A stretch of DNA of 64,000 nucleotides from Pontederia crassipes (lineage: Eukaryota; Streptophyta; Magnoliopsida; Commelinales; Pontederiaceae). Position numbers and translations under genes: made by a program. Numbering within the stretch: the stretch's first letter is position 1; every line of letters begins with the position of its first letter. The stretch lies in the NCBI GenBank assembly GCA_030549335.1, contig CM060193.1, positions 59,735,146 to 59,799,145 of the forward strand, in the 5' to 3' direction. Positions 23,437 to 35,499 of this stretch are shown here, one piece after another. The notes under the pieces were generated by a model. The model saw nothing but the letters and a program-made list of their open reading frames with translations, did not search any database and had not been told where the DNA came from.

Positions 23437-23641
23437 GTAAGCGTATTCGTCCGTCCGTCCGTCCGTCCATCCGTCGATCGTCCGTCTCATTTATACATCT
23501 TGGATCTTTAGATTGATGACCTCTGGAGTGGATGTCATTTTTAATGGAATCTTGATCTCGTTAGTTAATCGTTAGAACTAAATCTGTACGTGCATTCTTG
23601 TCGATGTTTTTACAGATGCTGACAAATAATTTCTTCTCCAG
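23437..23641 (+). other. Probable 3'-UTR intron of PAH copy 2
   Basis: The donor CCG/GTAAGC is 22 nt after the stop. A CAG acceptor lies at 23639-23641, with an alternative TTTTTACAG near 23607-23615. The position matches the intron after PAH copy 1, which argues that both genes are transcribed units and not retrocopies. Confidence 0.5.
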
Positions 23642-24048
23642 GTATGATGCAGACCCGACGAAGTTATGATGATGCATGCTTTTTGGAGTTGATGCGTTGC
23701 ATGTGGCAGAACACCTTAGATGATATGCTTTGTTACTTTTGCTGAGTTAGAAAAGTACACGGATACAAATTGTTGATGCGGTTTATTTTCTGCAAGGATT
23801 TATCAATGGAGTTTAATTGCATTTGGGGATGATTGAAGCTTGTTAATTTGCAATTTTTAGAAGCATAGATATTTAAATGGTAAGTGGATAAAAACTAAGA
23901 TCCATCCTTTATTTAATGCAACAGACGGTTTTTTCAGAATGGGGGCCTTTAAGCTCTTTATTCAAGAATACCTTGCTCTATAGAAATGGTATAGCAATCG
24001 TAAATGGCACATGGACAAAAGGTGGAAAAATAATAAACGCCCACGCCC

Positions 24049-24051
<3 letters not shown>
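23642..24051 (+). other. 3' UTR and flank of PAH copy 2
   Basis: The first ~130 bases resemble the 3' exon of copy 1. A short (GTCC)n run lies just upstream within the intron. No other gene. Confidence 0.4.

Positions 24052-24081
<30 letters not shown>
24052..24081. repeat. (AT)n microsatellite
   Basis: About 15 AT units. Confidence 0.95.
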
Positions 24082-24084
<3 letters not shown>

Positions 24085-24310
24085 TTATTTGAGTCTTCGA
24101 ATTCTCTTGTAAACTATAAAAATTAAGAATATTTTAGAGCTTTTTCATGACTATTTTTCATTTAATCTTTCATAAACATTTGCTTTTCGAATAATTAAAA
24201 TTTGATTCCCTCTTGATACCCTAAAAACAGCTAAGGCATGACAATTAAGGTGCCGCAATCCAAAAAAAGGTTGTCAAGGTGCCCCCTCGTCTCTTTCTTT
24301 TTTTTATTAT

Positions 24311-24437
<127 letters not shown>

Positions 24438-24578
24438 TTTCACACTCGTTTCATAAATATACTTCTCCTCTACTCCTCTAGTGTGTATACTTCTCCTCTA
24501 GTCCTCTTCCATCTCAATTTCACAAAGCTCGTTCATAAATATTTCTTCGAGGCAACCCAACAAGAAGAAGACCAGGCC

Positions 24579-24850
24579 ATGACTCCGCATGTCATGGAAT
24601 TCCTGAGGATCGCCCGGCACTGCACGATCTCATCGCCTACTGGAGTGCCGGGACGATGGGGCACGCAGACGTCGCCGCCGCCGTTCACCGGCTACGGCTA
24701 CTGGATGGCCGACCGGAGCTGATAGCAGGTTTTAATCACCTCATTCCTCACGAGCACTGGACGACTACGCCGGAGATCGCTGCAGCCGGCTCGTCTTCCA
24801 ATGGATGCACCAACGTCTGGGGGAGGACCCGGACCTTTTCTTTAATTTTC
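24579..24850 (+). pseudogene. Third PAH-domain gene copy, truncated and frameshifted
   Basis: It starts at an ATG in the same context as copies 1 and 2, reading HVMEFLRIA as in copy 1. A deletion of about 38 bp relative to copy 1 then shifts the frame. The PAH part resumes in another frame as LHDLIAYW, GHADVAAAVHRL and RPELIAGFN. Similarity to the other copies stops near 24840, where the left arm of the large inverted repeat begins (24854), so the C-terminal tail is missing. Confidence 0.8.
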
Positions 24851-24853
24851 TTG

Positions 24854-27334
24854 CTATTCAATCTTCAAAACTTAATTAGGTGTTGTCTCAAAATTTCAGA
24901 TTGAGTGTCTGTCAATAATTAATTCATAACTTCTTAATCATAAGCTAAAATCTTATGATTCTGGATAAATTAGAAATTAGACATACCAAGGTTTCCAACC
25001 CCCAAATATCATTAACTATTTCCAAATGAGCAAGTCATAAAATCCAAGACAATTTGACCTAGGATTTATATTCTGGCAGACTGTGTGTCATTGAAAGGTT
25101 GATTTATATGTTTCTTCACACTTGTCTATTTAACAAGATCATAAATTTTTGAAAAACTAGACTTCCTTATTACTTAGTCATGAGAATTTAACTCCCTATA
25201 TAACTCTATAACAAAAATAGTCAATTTGGGTCGTGTTCTGGAACCTAACAAAAGAATCACTATATCACTATGAAATGAAAAATTTATTTCTCCACATCTA
25301 CATATCCAAATCGGATGATTTCACTTCTCACTGAACTATTGTGAAGTCTAATTATATATATATATATAAATATAAATTTCAAATCATAATTCATTTCATA
25401 CTGATCATGCCCTAATTAACAAGACGAACCTATCTCTGACTCAGGACAGAGTGAGCGACCTGCGATGCTTTGATTCATAACTTTCTCTATAAAATTTATT
25501 TTGAGGTGATTATGGAGGACATGAAAAGATAACTTCTAAAGTATTGACCATGTAAATTTTCAGAATTTATCGAGAACTATCCACGAAGAGATGATCATAT
25601 GAAAAGGAAGATTAATTTCAGATAAAAAATGCTACCTTAACCAAGCGACCTTGGCGAATTTGCTCAGGCAGTTTTGCTAGGTATTTTCCTCTGAAAAGTT
25701 TTTGCCTCTCCCAGGATAAGATGTTTTAATTTTTATATTTTTTTTCAAAATTTTAACACATCCTATGATGATTTGGAAAAATCATTTTCTAAGCAGCTGA
25801 TGAGCTGCCTGCTTGAGCTACTTGAAACCCTATTGGTTGAAATAAAGGTCCAATCATATTATTTGATTAAAAATTAGTGTTAAACCTTTAATTAACCTTA
25901 AGTAATCATAGTTAAATATGTAATTATCATTATGCTTTAAGGCAAATATTAATTACTACACATAAACATGACTATATAAGCATTTACACTAAATTAATAT
26001 GCTAATTAGTAACATGTTTGTGTAAAAATAATATTTTTGGAGCACGTCCGTGACAATTCTTCCCGCATTAAAAAAATTTCGTCCCCGAAATTTAGATACA
26101 TGCTCTATGTAATAAGACTGAATTCTTCCTTCTTATTTGGTCATTCTCACTTTCAAGTTGCTTCTTTTGTTGAATAATTTAAACACTAAAAGACATTTTC
26201 ATATCTAAAATTCATTTTTCCTTGACTCTTATAATTTATAATATATTTTCTTCTCGAGACAAATATTATTATACTTGAATAGATTGAGTTGCTCTTTATG
26301 TGCAGAAGGTTGCTCTGCAATTTATTGATGGTACAATATTTAATTTTTATGAGCAGAAGTAATTGTATGCACTATTCTTTGTTGATGTTCTGCTCTCTTT
26401 GATTTTTGCTTTAACACGACTGCTAGCACATCGAAATATCATATCTCAGAAGATATGAGAAAAGCTGATTATTGCATCAACTCAGATGAGTTAGCACCCA
26501 TTGCACGTGGACATAATATCAAGAGTTTTAAGATCAATGGAGGACTAGGTGAAATAGCAAGGAAGATCTTTATTTCACTTGATGATGGCATAATGACGAG
26601 CAGAATATTTTTTTTGTGTCAACGAGTATGTTGAAAATCACCAAGAAGCTTCTGGATTTTTGTTTGGGCATCAGTCAAATCGAATATGTAATTATTGGAA
26701 TAATTGTTGGAGTTGCACTTTAATATATGTAGTTGTTGAACTTCTATCTGAAGAGTAGCCAAATTGTACATACGATGATTTAGAAATCTTACTTAGCATA
26801 TTTCTGATCATCATAGTTACAACAACAATCAATGACTATAACCAGTCATTACATTCTAGAGACTTATATATGAAAAAGAAAAAGATCTTGATCTAAGTGA
26901 CCAGAGATGGACACAGACAAAAATTTCTATTTATGTTTTGGTGGTCGAAGATGTGGTACATCTATCAATTGGAGATATTGTTCTAGTTGATGAATTATAC
27001 GTATATGATTATGCATTGTTGATTGATAAGTGGAGCTTCTCTGCAAAGGATTTGATCGATATCATTGAAGTCTAGAAACATTGAATATGTCGTGAATACA
27101 CAATATCTATTGTGCTAAGACTTAGCAAATAAATAATTGACTCAATACATGCCAAAATCTTATATGGGCCTATGTATCATGGACATAACTCTCATTCATA
27201 TTTTTTTTCATAGGTAATGTTGTCCTTGTGAATTCACTATTATGATCACTTTTTATTTTTCTTGACATTTCATAATTATCCTACATTTATTATATTAAGC
27301 TTCATTAGTTTACTAAAATTCTTTCGACTATAAT
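24854..27334 (+). repeat. Left arm of a 7.4 kb inverted repeat
   Basis: About 2.48 kb, matching the reverse complement of 29809-32297 along its length. Examples: GAGTGTCTGTCAATAATTAA near 24902 matches near 32237, and AAGCTTCATTAGTTTACTAA near 27296 matches near 29829. Differences are point changes and small indels. It holds intergenic DNA followed by a Ca2+-ATPase fragment. Confidence 0.93.
26288..27072 (+). pseudogene. Autoinhibited-type Ca2+-ATPase fragment, left arm
   Basis: Conceptual reading across several frames gives pieces in the order found near the N-terminus of plant P-type IIB Ca2+-ATPases: VALYVQKVALQFIDG (26288-26332); after an intron-like gap, DELAPIARG and NGGLGEIARKI (about 26480-26570); VNEYVE, then SFWIFVWASV in a shifted frame (about 26620-26690); VTRDGHRQK and VVEDVVHLSIGDIV (about 26900-26985); finally YALLIDKWSFS (about 27010-27045), where the family has LLIDESSL-GES. 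The phosphorylation site and catalytic core would lie further on and are absent. Multiple frameshifts and stops make this a dead fragment. Gene introns appear to be kept, so it is a genomic copy, not a retrocopy. Confidence 0.75.
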
Positions 27335-27770
27335 AGTTTCTCAATGTGCATATTTAAAATTTCATAAAAAAATAATTCTTTCATCTAATCCTGTTACCCA
27401 TAGTTAATTTTATACAAAATTTCCATAAAGATAAATACCAAGATTATGAGTGAAACACTAATTATAAGGAAATCTTCAAATATTTGATAAGATTTATGCA
27501 TAACAAGGATTATGGGTAGAATTTCAATAATCATAGAGTCTATCATGAAAGCAAAAGAAGATGACACATTATAGATAAGGGGAATGAGCATCGATTATCA
27601 CGTATTCATAGGTTAAATGCTATCACTATCATTCGTAAGAATGACGACCGGTGTGAGTAACAATGAAATTTGTGAATAAGACTTTCCCTCTCTAATTGAT
27701 TTATAATGTTGAAATGTCAATTCGAATTCGCGATCGAGGATCAGAAAGGCGTCCCTCTAATCATTCATTC
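27335..27770. other. Spacer of the inverted repeat, left part
   Basis: AT-rich, no gene or element recognised. Confidence 0.4.
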
Positions 27771-27778
27771 GCTAAATC

Positions 27779-28601
27779 CAATATTTTTAAAACCAGACCG
27801 GTGATCGAACCGATCGGTCAGCTGGGTCATGGTTCGATCGGTTCAACCGAGTTCGATCGGATTGAACCAGATTTTTATTAAAATAATATTATTTGTATTA
27901 CTTAAAAAATATATATTATAAATTAAAGTATAAAAGGTAATAAGTAATAAAATAAAAAGCATGTTATCATCATTTTAAATTAATCAAATAGTAGAAACTA
28001 TTTTTATATTTTTAAATTATATATTAGTCAATTTCATGAATAACTTTATTTTTTATTTGAATCTTTCTTTATATTATTTTCCCACGTTTTAGTATTATCT
28101 ATTTCCTTATTCACAATCATCCTATCAAATTTATTATATTATTTATGTTTAAATTTTTAATATAAATTATTTATAATGAATTAAATTTTATCATCTTATG
28201 ATAATTTTCTCCTTTATTTAAATTTAACTTTATTATTACCTTCTTATCTTTTATTTTCAAATTCAAATGTAACTTCCTTATTACTAATATCCTTTTTTAC
28301 ATTCATTCTATAAAATCTAATCCCTTATTTTTCTCCTCCTATCAAATCTAATCCCTTATTTTTCTCCTCTTCATATTCTTCCATCATTAATACTATAATA
28401 TACTTTCCTTTTTTCTATTTGTTTTCCATTATTTCAACCTTTTTTACTCTTTTTGAAAAAAACTGAATTGAACCGGTTTTGGCCGGGTTGACCCGGTTCT
28501 ATCCGGTTTTTTGAGAAAATGGTTTTTAATACTAAACCGGACCGAACCAACAATCGGTTCGCGATTGAACCGATCGGTCCGGTCTGGTTTTAAAAACACT
28601 G
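27779..28601. mobile_element. hAT-like MITE, 823 bp
   Basis: The terminal inverted repeats CAATATTTTTAAAACCAGACCGG and its right-hand partner (CAGTGTTTTTAAAACCAGACCGG in reverse complement) differ at two bases. They are followed by inverted GAACCGATCGGT blocks. Flanks GCTAAATC (27771-27778) and GCTAGACC (28602-28609) are an imperfect 8-bp duplication (6 of 8), the hAT size. The interior is AT-rich and non-coding. Confidence 0.7.
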
Positions 28602-28609
28602 GCTAGACC

Positions 28610-29479
28610 TCCAACCAACATTTCATGATTGAAAAACACCAAGTTAAAGTTCTCGATAGATGATCAGATGATGCATCACTCCAATAATCTTTTGAAAAGC
28701 TTTCACACAACTCTTTAAACTTTCAAAATTGGTGGACGTACTAAAGTTTGAAATGGCAAATCATTTATCAACTGTAGAGGAGTGACAATGCCGAGTTAAT
28801 CAATCACGCTAAGTGAGATGTGATGAGCTAAAAATCGCTACTCAAATATGAGGAATTGCAATCAATAACAATTAATAAAAACCATCAATGATTGTAGAAT
28901 CTATAACGATGAATGTTGTTTGATAATGATGGGTTGGAAGTTGACAGTAATCATGATATCGATAATAATAATTCAAGGTTTCATAGTGATTTCAAAATCA
29001 CTAATAATGATTCACATTAGACGATGATAATTTAATGATCATCATATAATTTGAATCCTATCAAATATGTATCAATTTTTAATACTAAACTAATTTGATG
29101 ATTGGTTCTCCAACCCTTATGCGTAGTCTAATATTATTATCTATTTCTATGTGATGATGTGATCATATTGGGTCCATCAATAATGTTTCATGATGGCAAT
29201 GTTATGAATCAAACTAGTAGTACTTGCAAAAGATATAAATGAATATGGAGTGAAAGTAGCTGAGCGAGAAATGATGATAAAGTTCATTCCTTTAAATATC
29301 CAAAACTAGAATGTCTTACTTGAAATGGATTGATTAGTTCATCATCGTACCACTCCATATTGTTTTAAGAAAGAAATTTAGTTTGAGTTATCACAAAAAT
29401 CAAGGGTTACATTTTTTGATAAATGTTAGAATTTTCCCCTCTTGCATTATTTATATAGTAATGATAGAGAAGGGATGAG
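28610..29479. other. Spacer of the inverted repeat, right part
   Basis: No recognisable gene. It is probably more of the degraded retroelement that becomes readable at 29480. Confidence 0.35.
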
Positions 29480-29808
29480 AAACTTACTTTGCTTCTGTCA
29501 TTGAGGTAAATGTAAAAGGATTACAATTGGAAGATATTCCAATCATATATGACTTTGTTAAAATATTAAGATCTTCCTAATTATGATCGAGGAGATAGAA
29601 AGAATTCTTTATGGACTTAGTCCATAGAACTATTCTTACTTTACTTCTTATCGTATAACACCTATAAGATTAAAGGAACTATAAGAGGATTCTGAAGACG
29701 TTTGTATTCAAACAAAACTTTGAATTTCGGACTTATTCTTCAAGAAGAAAAATAAGTTTCTTGGTCAGGCTTCAATTATAGACATTCGGACTAAGTGATT
29801 GTGAAGAA
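29480..29808 (+). pseudogene. Gypsy (Ty3) polyprotein debris, protease-RT junction
   Basis: Reading across frames gives VIEVNVKGLQLEDIPI-YDFVK, then FFMDLV and an R-TPIRLKEL segment, the order found between protease and reverse transcriptase of Ty3/Gypsy elements (I-E-F-DL-PGT-PIS-PYRM-P-ELKEL). Several stops. No RT active site or LTR identified. Confidence 0.5.
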
Positions 29809-31752
29809 TATTATAGTCAATTTTTTTAGTAAACTAATGAAGCTTAATATAATAAATGCAGAATAATTGTGAAATGTTAAGAAAAATAAAAAGTAATCAT
29901 AATAGTGAATTCACAAGGACAACATTACCTACGGAAGAAAAACAATGAAGAAAAGTTATATCCACGATACACTAAGTCCATATGAAATTTTAGCATGTAT
30001 TAGGTCAACTATTTATTTGTTAAGTTATACCTTCAGAAATATTGTGTATTCATAATACCTTCAATGTTTTTATGCTTCAATGATATTGATCAAATCCTTT
30101 GTAGACAAGCTCGACTCATCAATCAACAAATCATTAACATGAATTTTTGTTTGTGTCATTGGCCACCTGGATCAAGACCTTTTTCTTTTCCTTATATAAG
30201 TCTTTAAACTACAATGACTATTTATAGTCACTAGCTATTATAACTATGACGACCAGGAATATGCTAAGTAAGATCCCTAAACCATCGTATGTACCCTTTG
30301 ACCAATATTCAGTTAGAAGTTCAACAACTACAAATATCAAAGCACAAATAATAAGAACGATCAATGTCAAATTTTGCAAAGCATTCTAAATAAACATATA
30401 GAAGCTTCTTGGCGGTTTTTCGACATACTTGTTGACACAAAATAAATCAAAATATTGCGTTTGTCATTATGTCATCATCAAGTGAAACTGAGATTTTCCT
30501 TGCTATTCCACCTAGTCCTCCATTGATCTTCAAACCCTTGTTATTATGTCCACGTGCAATGAGTGCTAACTCATCTGGGCTGATGCAATAACCAGCTTCT
30601 TTCATCTCTTTTGGGATATGATAATCCAATATGCTAGCAGTCACGTTTAAGTAAGAACAAAAAAGAACGGAACATCAACAAAGAATAATACATACAATTA
30701 CCTTGTGTTCATTGATAATTAAAGATCATACCATCAATAAATTGCATAGCAGTCTTCTATACATAAAGAGCAACTCAATCCATTCGAATATTAAGAGAAT
30801 TTATCTTGAGAAGAAAATATAGCATAAATTATAAGAGTCAAGGAAAAAAATTTTGGAAATGAAAAATTCCTTTAGTGTTAGTGCTCTGGATAAATCACCT
30901 AAGAAAGGGCGCAATTTGAAAGTGAGAATAACCAAATAAGGAAAGAAGTACCCATTCTTATTACCGGTAACATGTATCTAAATTTCGAGGACGAATTTTT
31001 TTTAAGGAGGGAAGAATTGTCATGTGCTCCACAAACATCATTTTAACATAATCATACTTTTAATTAGAATATTAAGTTCTTTTAGATGCTTATATAGTCA
31101 TGGTTGCATGTAACAATTAGCTTTTGGATTAAAGCATAATGATAATTACATTATCGATAAGTGTTATAAAAAAATTATATAATACTATTAGGAATAAATT
31201 TTAATATTTGTAAATATCATAATAAACATGTTACCTAAGGTCAATTAAATGTTTAACACTAATTTTTAACAAAATAATATGATTGGACATTTATTTCAAC
31301 CAATAAAGTTTTAAGCTGCTCAAGCAGGCAGCTCACAACTGTTTAGAAAATGATTTTTCCAAATCGTCATATGATGTGTTAAAAATTTGAAAAAAAATAT
31401 AAATTAAAACATCTTATCCTCGAAGAGGTGAAAACTTTTCAGAGGAAAATACCTAGCAGAATCGTCTGAGCAAATTCGCCAAGGTCGCTTGGTTAAGGTA
31501 GGATTTTTTATTCGAAATTGACCTTCATTTTCATATGATCATCTCTTCGTGGATAGTTCTCCATAAATTCTGAAATTTTACATGGTCAATCCTTTAGAAG
31601 TTATATTTTCATGTCCTCTCTAATCACTTCAAAAGAAGTTTTATAGAGAAAGTTATAAATCAAGCATTGTAGGTCGCTCATTCTGTCCTGAGTTAGATAT
31701 AGGTCTGTCTTGTTAATTAGGGTATGCTTAGTATGAAATGAATTAAGGTTTG

Positions 31753-31787
<35 letters not shown>

Positions 31788-32297
31788 ATTACACTTCACA
31801 ATTGTTCGGTGAGAAGTGGGATCATCCGATTTGGATGTGTAAATGTGGATAAATGAATTTTTCATTTTATAGTGATTTTTTTGTCAGGTTTCAGAACATT
31901 GACAGAGCACGACCCGAATTGACTATTTTTGTTATAGAGTTATACAAGGATTTAAATTCTATAATTTTTATGACTAAGTAATAAGAAAGTCTAGTTTTCC
32001 ATAAAATTATGATATAATTAAATAGGCAAGTGTGAAGAAACATATAAATCAATCTTTCAATGACACACAGTCTGCCAGAATACAAACCCTATGTCAAATT
32101 GCTTTAGATTTAATGACTTGCTCATTTGGAATTAGTTAATGGTATTTGAGGGTTGGAAATCTTGGTATGTCTAATTTCTAATTTATCCAGAATAATAAGA
32201 TTTTAGCTTATGATTAAAAAGTTATGAATTAATTATTGACAGACACTCAATTTGAAATTATGAGACAACACCTAGTTAGGTTTTGAAAATTGAATAG
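29809..32297 (-). repeat. Right arm of the 7.4 kb inverted repeat
   Basis: About 2.49 kb, reverse complement of 24854-27334. It contains an (AT)n run at 31756-31784, matched by a shorter one in the left arm near 25354. The outer end stops at 32297, where similarity to the left arm also ends. Confidence 0.93.
30075..30774 (-). pseudogene. Autoinhibited-type Ca2+-ATPase fragment, right arm
   Basis: The mirror copy of the fragment at 26288-27072. The best-kept exon (30630-30450) reads MKEAGYCISPDELALIARGH, then KGLKINGGLGGIARKISVSL, matching the N-terminal cytosolic region of plant ACA pumps just before the first membrane segment. Upstream VALYV is followed by a stop. At the distal end LLIDESSL is kept better than in the left arm. 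No catalytic core. The two fragments point toward each other. Confidence 0.75.
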
Positions 32298-33009
32298 TTT
32301 CGAGTGTGAAGTAGCGTATGAATATAAACACCTAAAATTACACATTAACATTAGAAGGAGTTATATACATTTTAAGTTGAACAATGGTTCATGTATCATG
32401 AGCATGCATTGCATATTGTTATTAATAATAATTAGAAAGTGAAATAGCATTATTGCTCATAGGAAACTATCAAGCTACAAGTGAAATGAGAAAAATCTAG
32501 TAGACATCCTTTGAAAGAATAAAGTACAAGGTGAATGAGTAATTTTACAATATAGCAAAACGTTATATGATAGTTCTTTTATTTATGATATTATCTCAAG
32601 CAAAAATTATTATTATTATTATTGAAATATATCTTGAATTATGAAAAGTATCTATGATATGTTTCAATGGTTTCATATGAGATGGAATAACCTCTTACAT
32701 GAAAATATTTTTAAGGAACAATGCTTGTGAACTTAAAATAAATTTTATTTGATACTGATACAAAATTATGATATGTGTATTTTGATATTGTTAAACTCCG
32801 TGTGTTTATTAGAGAAAGATCTTTGGGACCGCATTCGATATACATGAAGCTTTTGGGGCGTATATCGATTGTCTTTATCCTTTGCTTTGCATTCACGTAT
32901 TGACCCATGATACTGCTTGTCACTTGACTCATTTCAATGTTCATATTTTTTCCCATCTTTTTATGCCTTGAAAGGACTTTTTTCATTTTTTACATATTAT
33001 ATCAGCCTG
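32298..33009. other. AT-rich intergenic DNA between inverted repeat and duplication
   Basis: No gene recognised. A short (TTA)n run lies near 32608-32622. Confidence 0.5.
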
Positions 33010-33048
33010 TCTGTGTAAAATAACTCTTTCATATTTTCCTTCTTGTAG

Positions 33049-33072
33049 ACATATTTGGAGCAATCTAAATAA
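33049..33072 (+). pseudogene. Orphan terminal exon of an unrecognised gene (copy A)
   Basis: After a TCTTGTAG acceptor the frame reads TYLEQSK and a TAA stop. The same exon follows an upstream exon in copy B (50230-50716). Here the upstream exon is missing, so it is a fragment left at the duplication edge. Confidence 0.3.
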
Positions 33073-33327
33073 AACTTGAATTAAGTGGGGAAGGAGCTTT
33101 GTGCAAGCAGTATTTATTAAATTAAGATCCTATTGCTGGCTGGAATGCGTTTGCATGGATATGTCGTCCTTTAAAATTTATTGTACAATTTCATGTCAGA
33201 TGAAGAGATCTTGCATTGACAGATTGAGTTCTCGAAATAGTTATAAGACAGACAAAACCCGAGAGGAAATTCCCAATTCTGTTTGATGCAGAGTCTTATT
33301 TTGTTTCTTCAAAAGTCCATATATTCT

Positions 33328-35333
33328 TTATGCCTTCATGAAATAAGGATGATGGATGAAATGACCTTCCCGTTCCTCCAGCAGACCAGACTTTTGATAG
33401 TATTCAACAGCGTCCGTAAATGTTGTTTCAAGTGTCCTGCAATTCCAACCTAAAGCCTTCAATTTTTCAGAGGACATCAGGGCGCCTGATTCTACTTCGA
33501 TAAGCCTGCAATCAGATTAAAGAGTAAACACATCTGTTCAGAAAATGTCATCACCCATGAGATGATAAAGGGCTGACTGAAGCTTTTTTAATTACTTGCT
33601 GTGGTAATTGTATTGGGGATACTTCGTCTTTAGCATGTCTATCATATTCTGGACATTGCATGTATGAGGCGCACAAATGTATCTACCTGATGCTTCCGGC
33701 TTCTCGTACACCAGCAGCAACGCATCGGCGAGATCGCGAACGTCGACAAAGTTCCAGAGTACGTTCTTCAACTGATCAGGACCTCCTGCAAATCACACCC
33801 TTGAATAAATGCACTGAAGTTTATAAATCTGTCACTTTAAGTCTTAATTCATTGTCTTGAAACTAATAAAGTAGTGCAAATGAAGGCATGAATCCCAATG
33901 ACTAACCTTTAATGACATACAAGAGGTACATACTGCTAGTGTTCACTGCCGACTGCAGTAATGGACCAATCACGACGGACGGACAAACAGTTATCATGTC
34001 AATTCCGTTCTTGCTAGCATAACTCCATGCTGCCTCCTCTGCCAGTATCTTGGAAAGACAGTACCAGTTCTGCAAAAGCAAGGAGATTCCTAATTTACAC
34101 TTCAATCACATCAGATCATTTTTCATGTTTGTATCTTGTCAGATTAAACAAAAAAAATAAAAAAAATCAACCTACAAAGTTTCTATAATCATTACTCTTC
34201 CAGTTTGCCTAGCTGTCTGGTATGCAGTATATGAAACTAAAACATGCAGAGTTATTTAGGCATATTTTGTATTAAGCTAGGACAAGTAGCATGATAAGAA
34301 ACAGAAGAAGGAAAAAAATCATTATGTTAGGAAATTTACGATAGTTAAGTTTGTGAAATTAATATGACTTGAGATATTGTATATTTACTTGAATCTTGAT
34401 GCAGAAATCTTTGTCTGACCAACAGTCCTCATCCTGCACTCTGTCTCTTGGCCAATTGGGGTTGTAATTCACAGCAGCCATGGATGAGACAAATACCAAC
34501 CTCTGCACTTTTGCTTCACTACATGCCTTGAGTACATTCAAAGTCCCCTCCAATGCAGGATTGATCAGTTCTAACTGTAAAAGGCCACCATAACAACTGA
34601 AAGTTAAAGGGGCATAGTTTGATAAAAGCAACACTTATCACTCTGTAAGTGCCATCTTCTTGCCTGAGGATCAAGCACAGCGTCTGAAGGAACAGGACTT
34701 GCCACATGGAAAACTCCCTCACACCCTGCAATGGCAGCGGCCAGAGTGTTGTAATCAAGCATGTCCGCGTCGAAGAGCTGAAGGTTTTGTGATGCCCCTG
34801 CAAAATTCTGTAGATGCGCGTTCTTTGGATCACCTGCAACCGATTAAAGCCTGATTTCATGCTCTAAATTCAATACTTTGTAGTATGTTAAGTAGTCTAA
34901 TGATTGAAATCTATTAGCTTAATAGACCAGGTGCACCAGATTGGACATATATTGCTTCTCCAAATCTCAAAACATCCAAAGTGAAAGGACACCATATGAT
35001 TCAGACATATGTACAACAAATCTAGTGCAGATGAGATGAAGGGAAGCAATAATACTCCACAGCCAACCGCTGATATCTAGGAAGAAATTTTAGTAGTTTC
35101 ACGATATCATGCAGTCTGATACATCAAAGAAGTCTGAACGATCGAGATGAATAGAATTTATCATTTGAGAAAAGCATGCGTGGAGGGCTTGCTCAGGAAC
35201 TTGTAGGTTCACCTGAATTCCTGACTGTTCCATGCACCTTGTAACCATTGGAGAGAAGGAGCTTGACCAGCCATGATGCTATGAATCCTCCTGCACCAGT
35301 CACGCACACCCTTCCTTTCCCTCCATCCTCCAT
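33328..35333 (-). CDS. Cinnamoyl-CoA-reductase-like NAD(P)H-dependent reductase, 335 aa
   Basis: Six exons on minus: 35333-35213, 34833-34664, 34574-34389, 34069-33907, 33785-33596, 33505-33328. They sum to 1008 nt with an unbroken frame. The family (extended short-chain dehydrogenases: CCR, dihydroflavonol reductase, anthocyanidin reductase) reduces CoA esters, aldehydes or ketones with NADPH in the cytosol. Visible: Rossmann motif TGAGGFIAS (12-20) and RN (NADPH discrimination) at 39-40; catalytic Ser in VFVSSM (127-128); catalytic Y162-xxx-K166 in NWYCLSK. True CCRs have NWYCYGK, so the changed motif points to a CCR-like enzyme of unknown substrate. Intron 2 has a GC donor (CAG/GCAAGA), shared with the copy at 52145. 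No signal peptide. Divergent from a truA gene, which is dead on this side. Confidence 0.92.
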
Positions 35334-35499
35334 TGTTGTGTCTCTCTCTCTGTGCTTGCTCACTCGTTACAGATTTTTTTATCGAACTGTGGGGCCAGAC
35401 ACCGCCGCCAAGGCTGAATGCCAGTAAGTTGTTTTGAGGGAAATCAAAGCAGAGAATTTATTCTTAAATATTAGCGTATGCAATGTAAATTAAAAATAA
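35334..35499 (-). promoter_or_regulatory. Proximal upstream region of the CCR-like gene
   Basis: A CT/GA-rich leader (TCTCTCTCTCTG near 35340) lies just before the ATG and matches copy B near 53130-53152. No strong TATA box assigned. A MITE begins at 35500. Confidence 0.35.

Noticed and set aside
27394..27591. 65-codon hydrophobic minus-strand frame
   Set aside because: AT-rich Ile/Leu translation with no conservation or gene context.
26288..30774. Functional Ca2+-ATPase gene(s)
   Set aside because: Only the N-terminal portion is present, with stops and frameshifts, and the DKTGT phosphorylation motif is absent.
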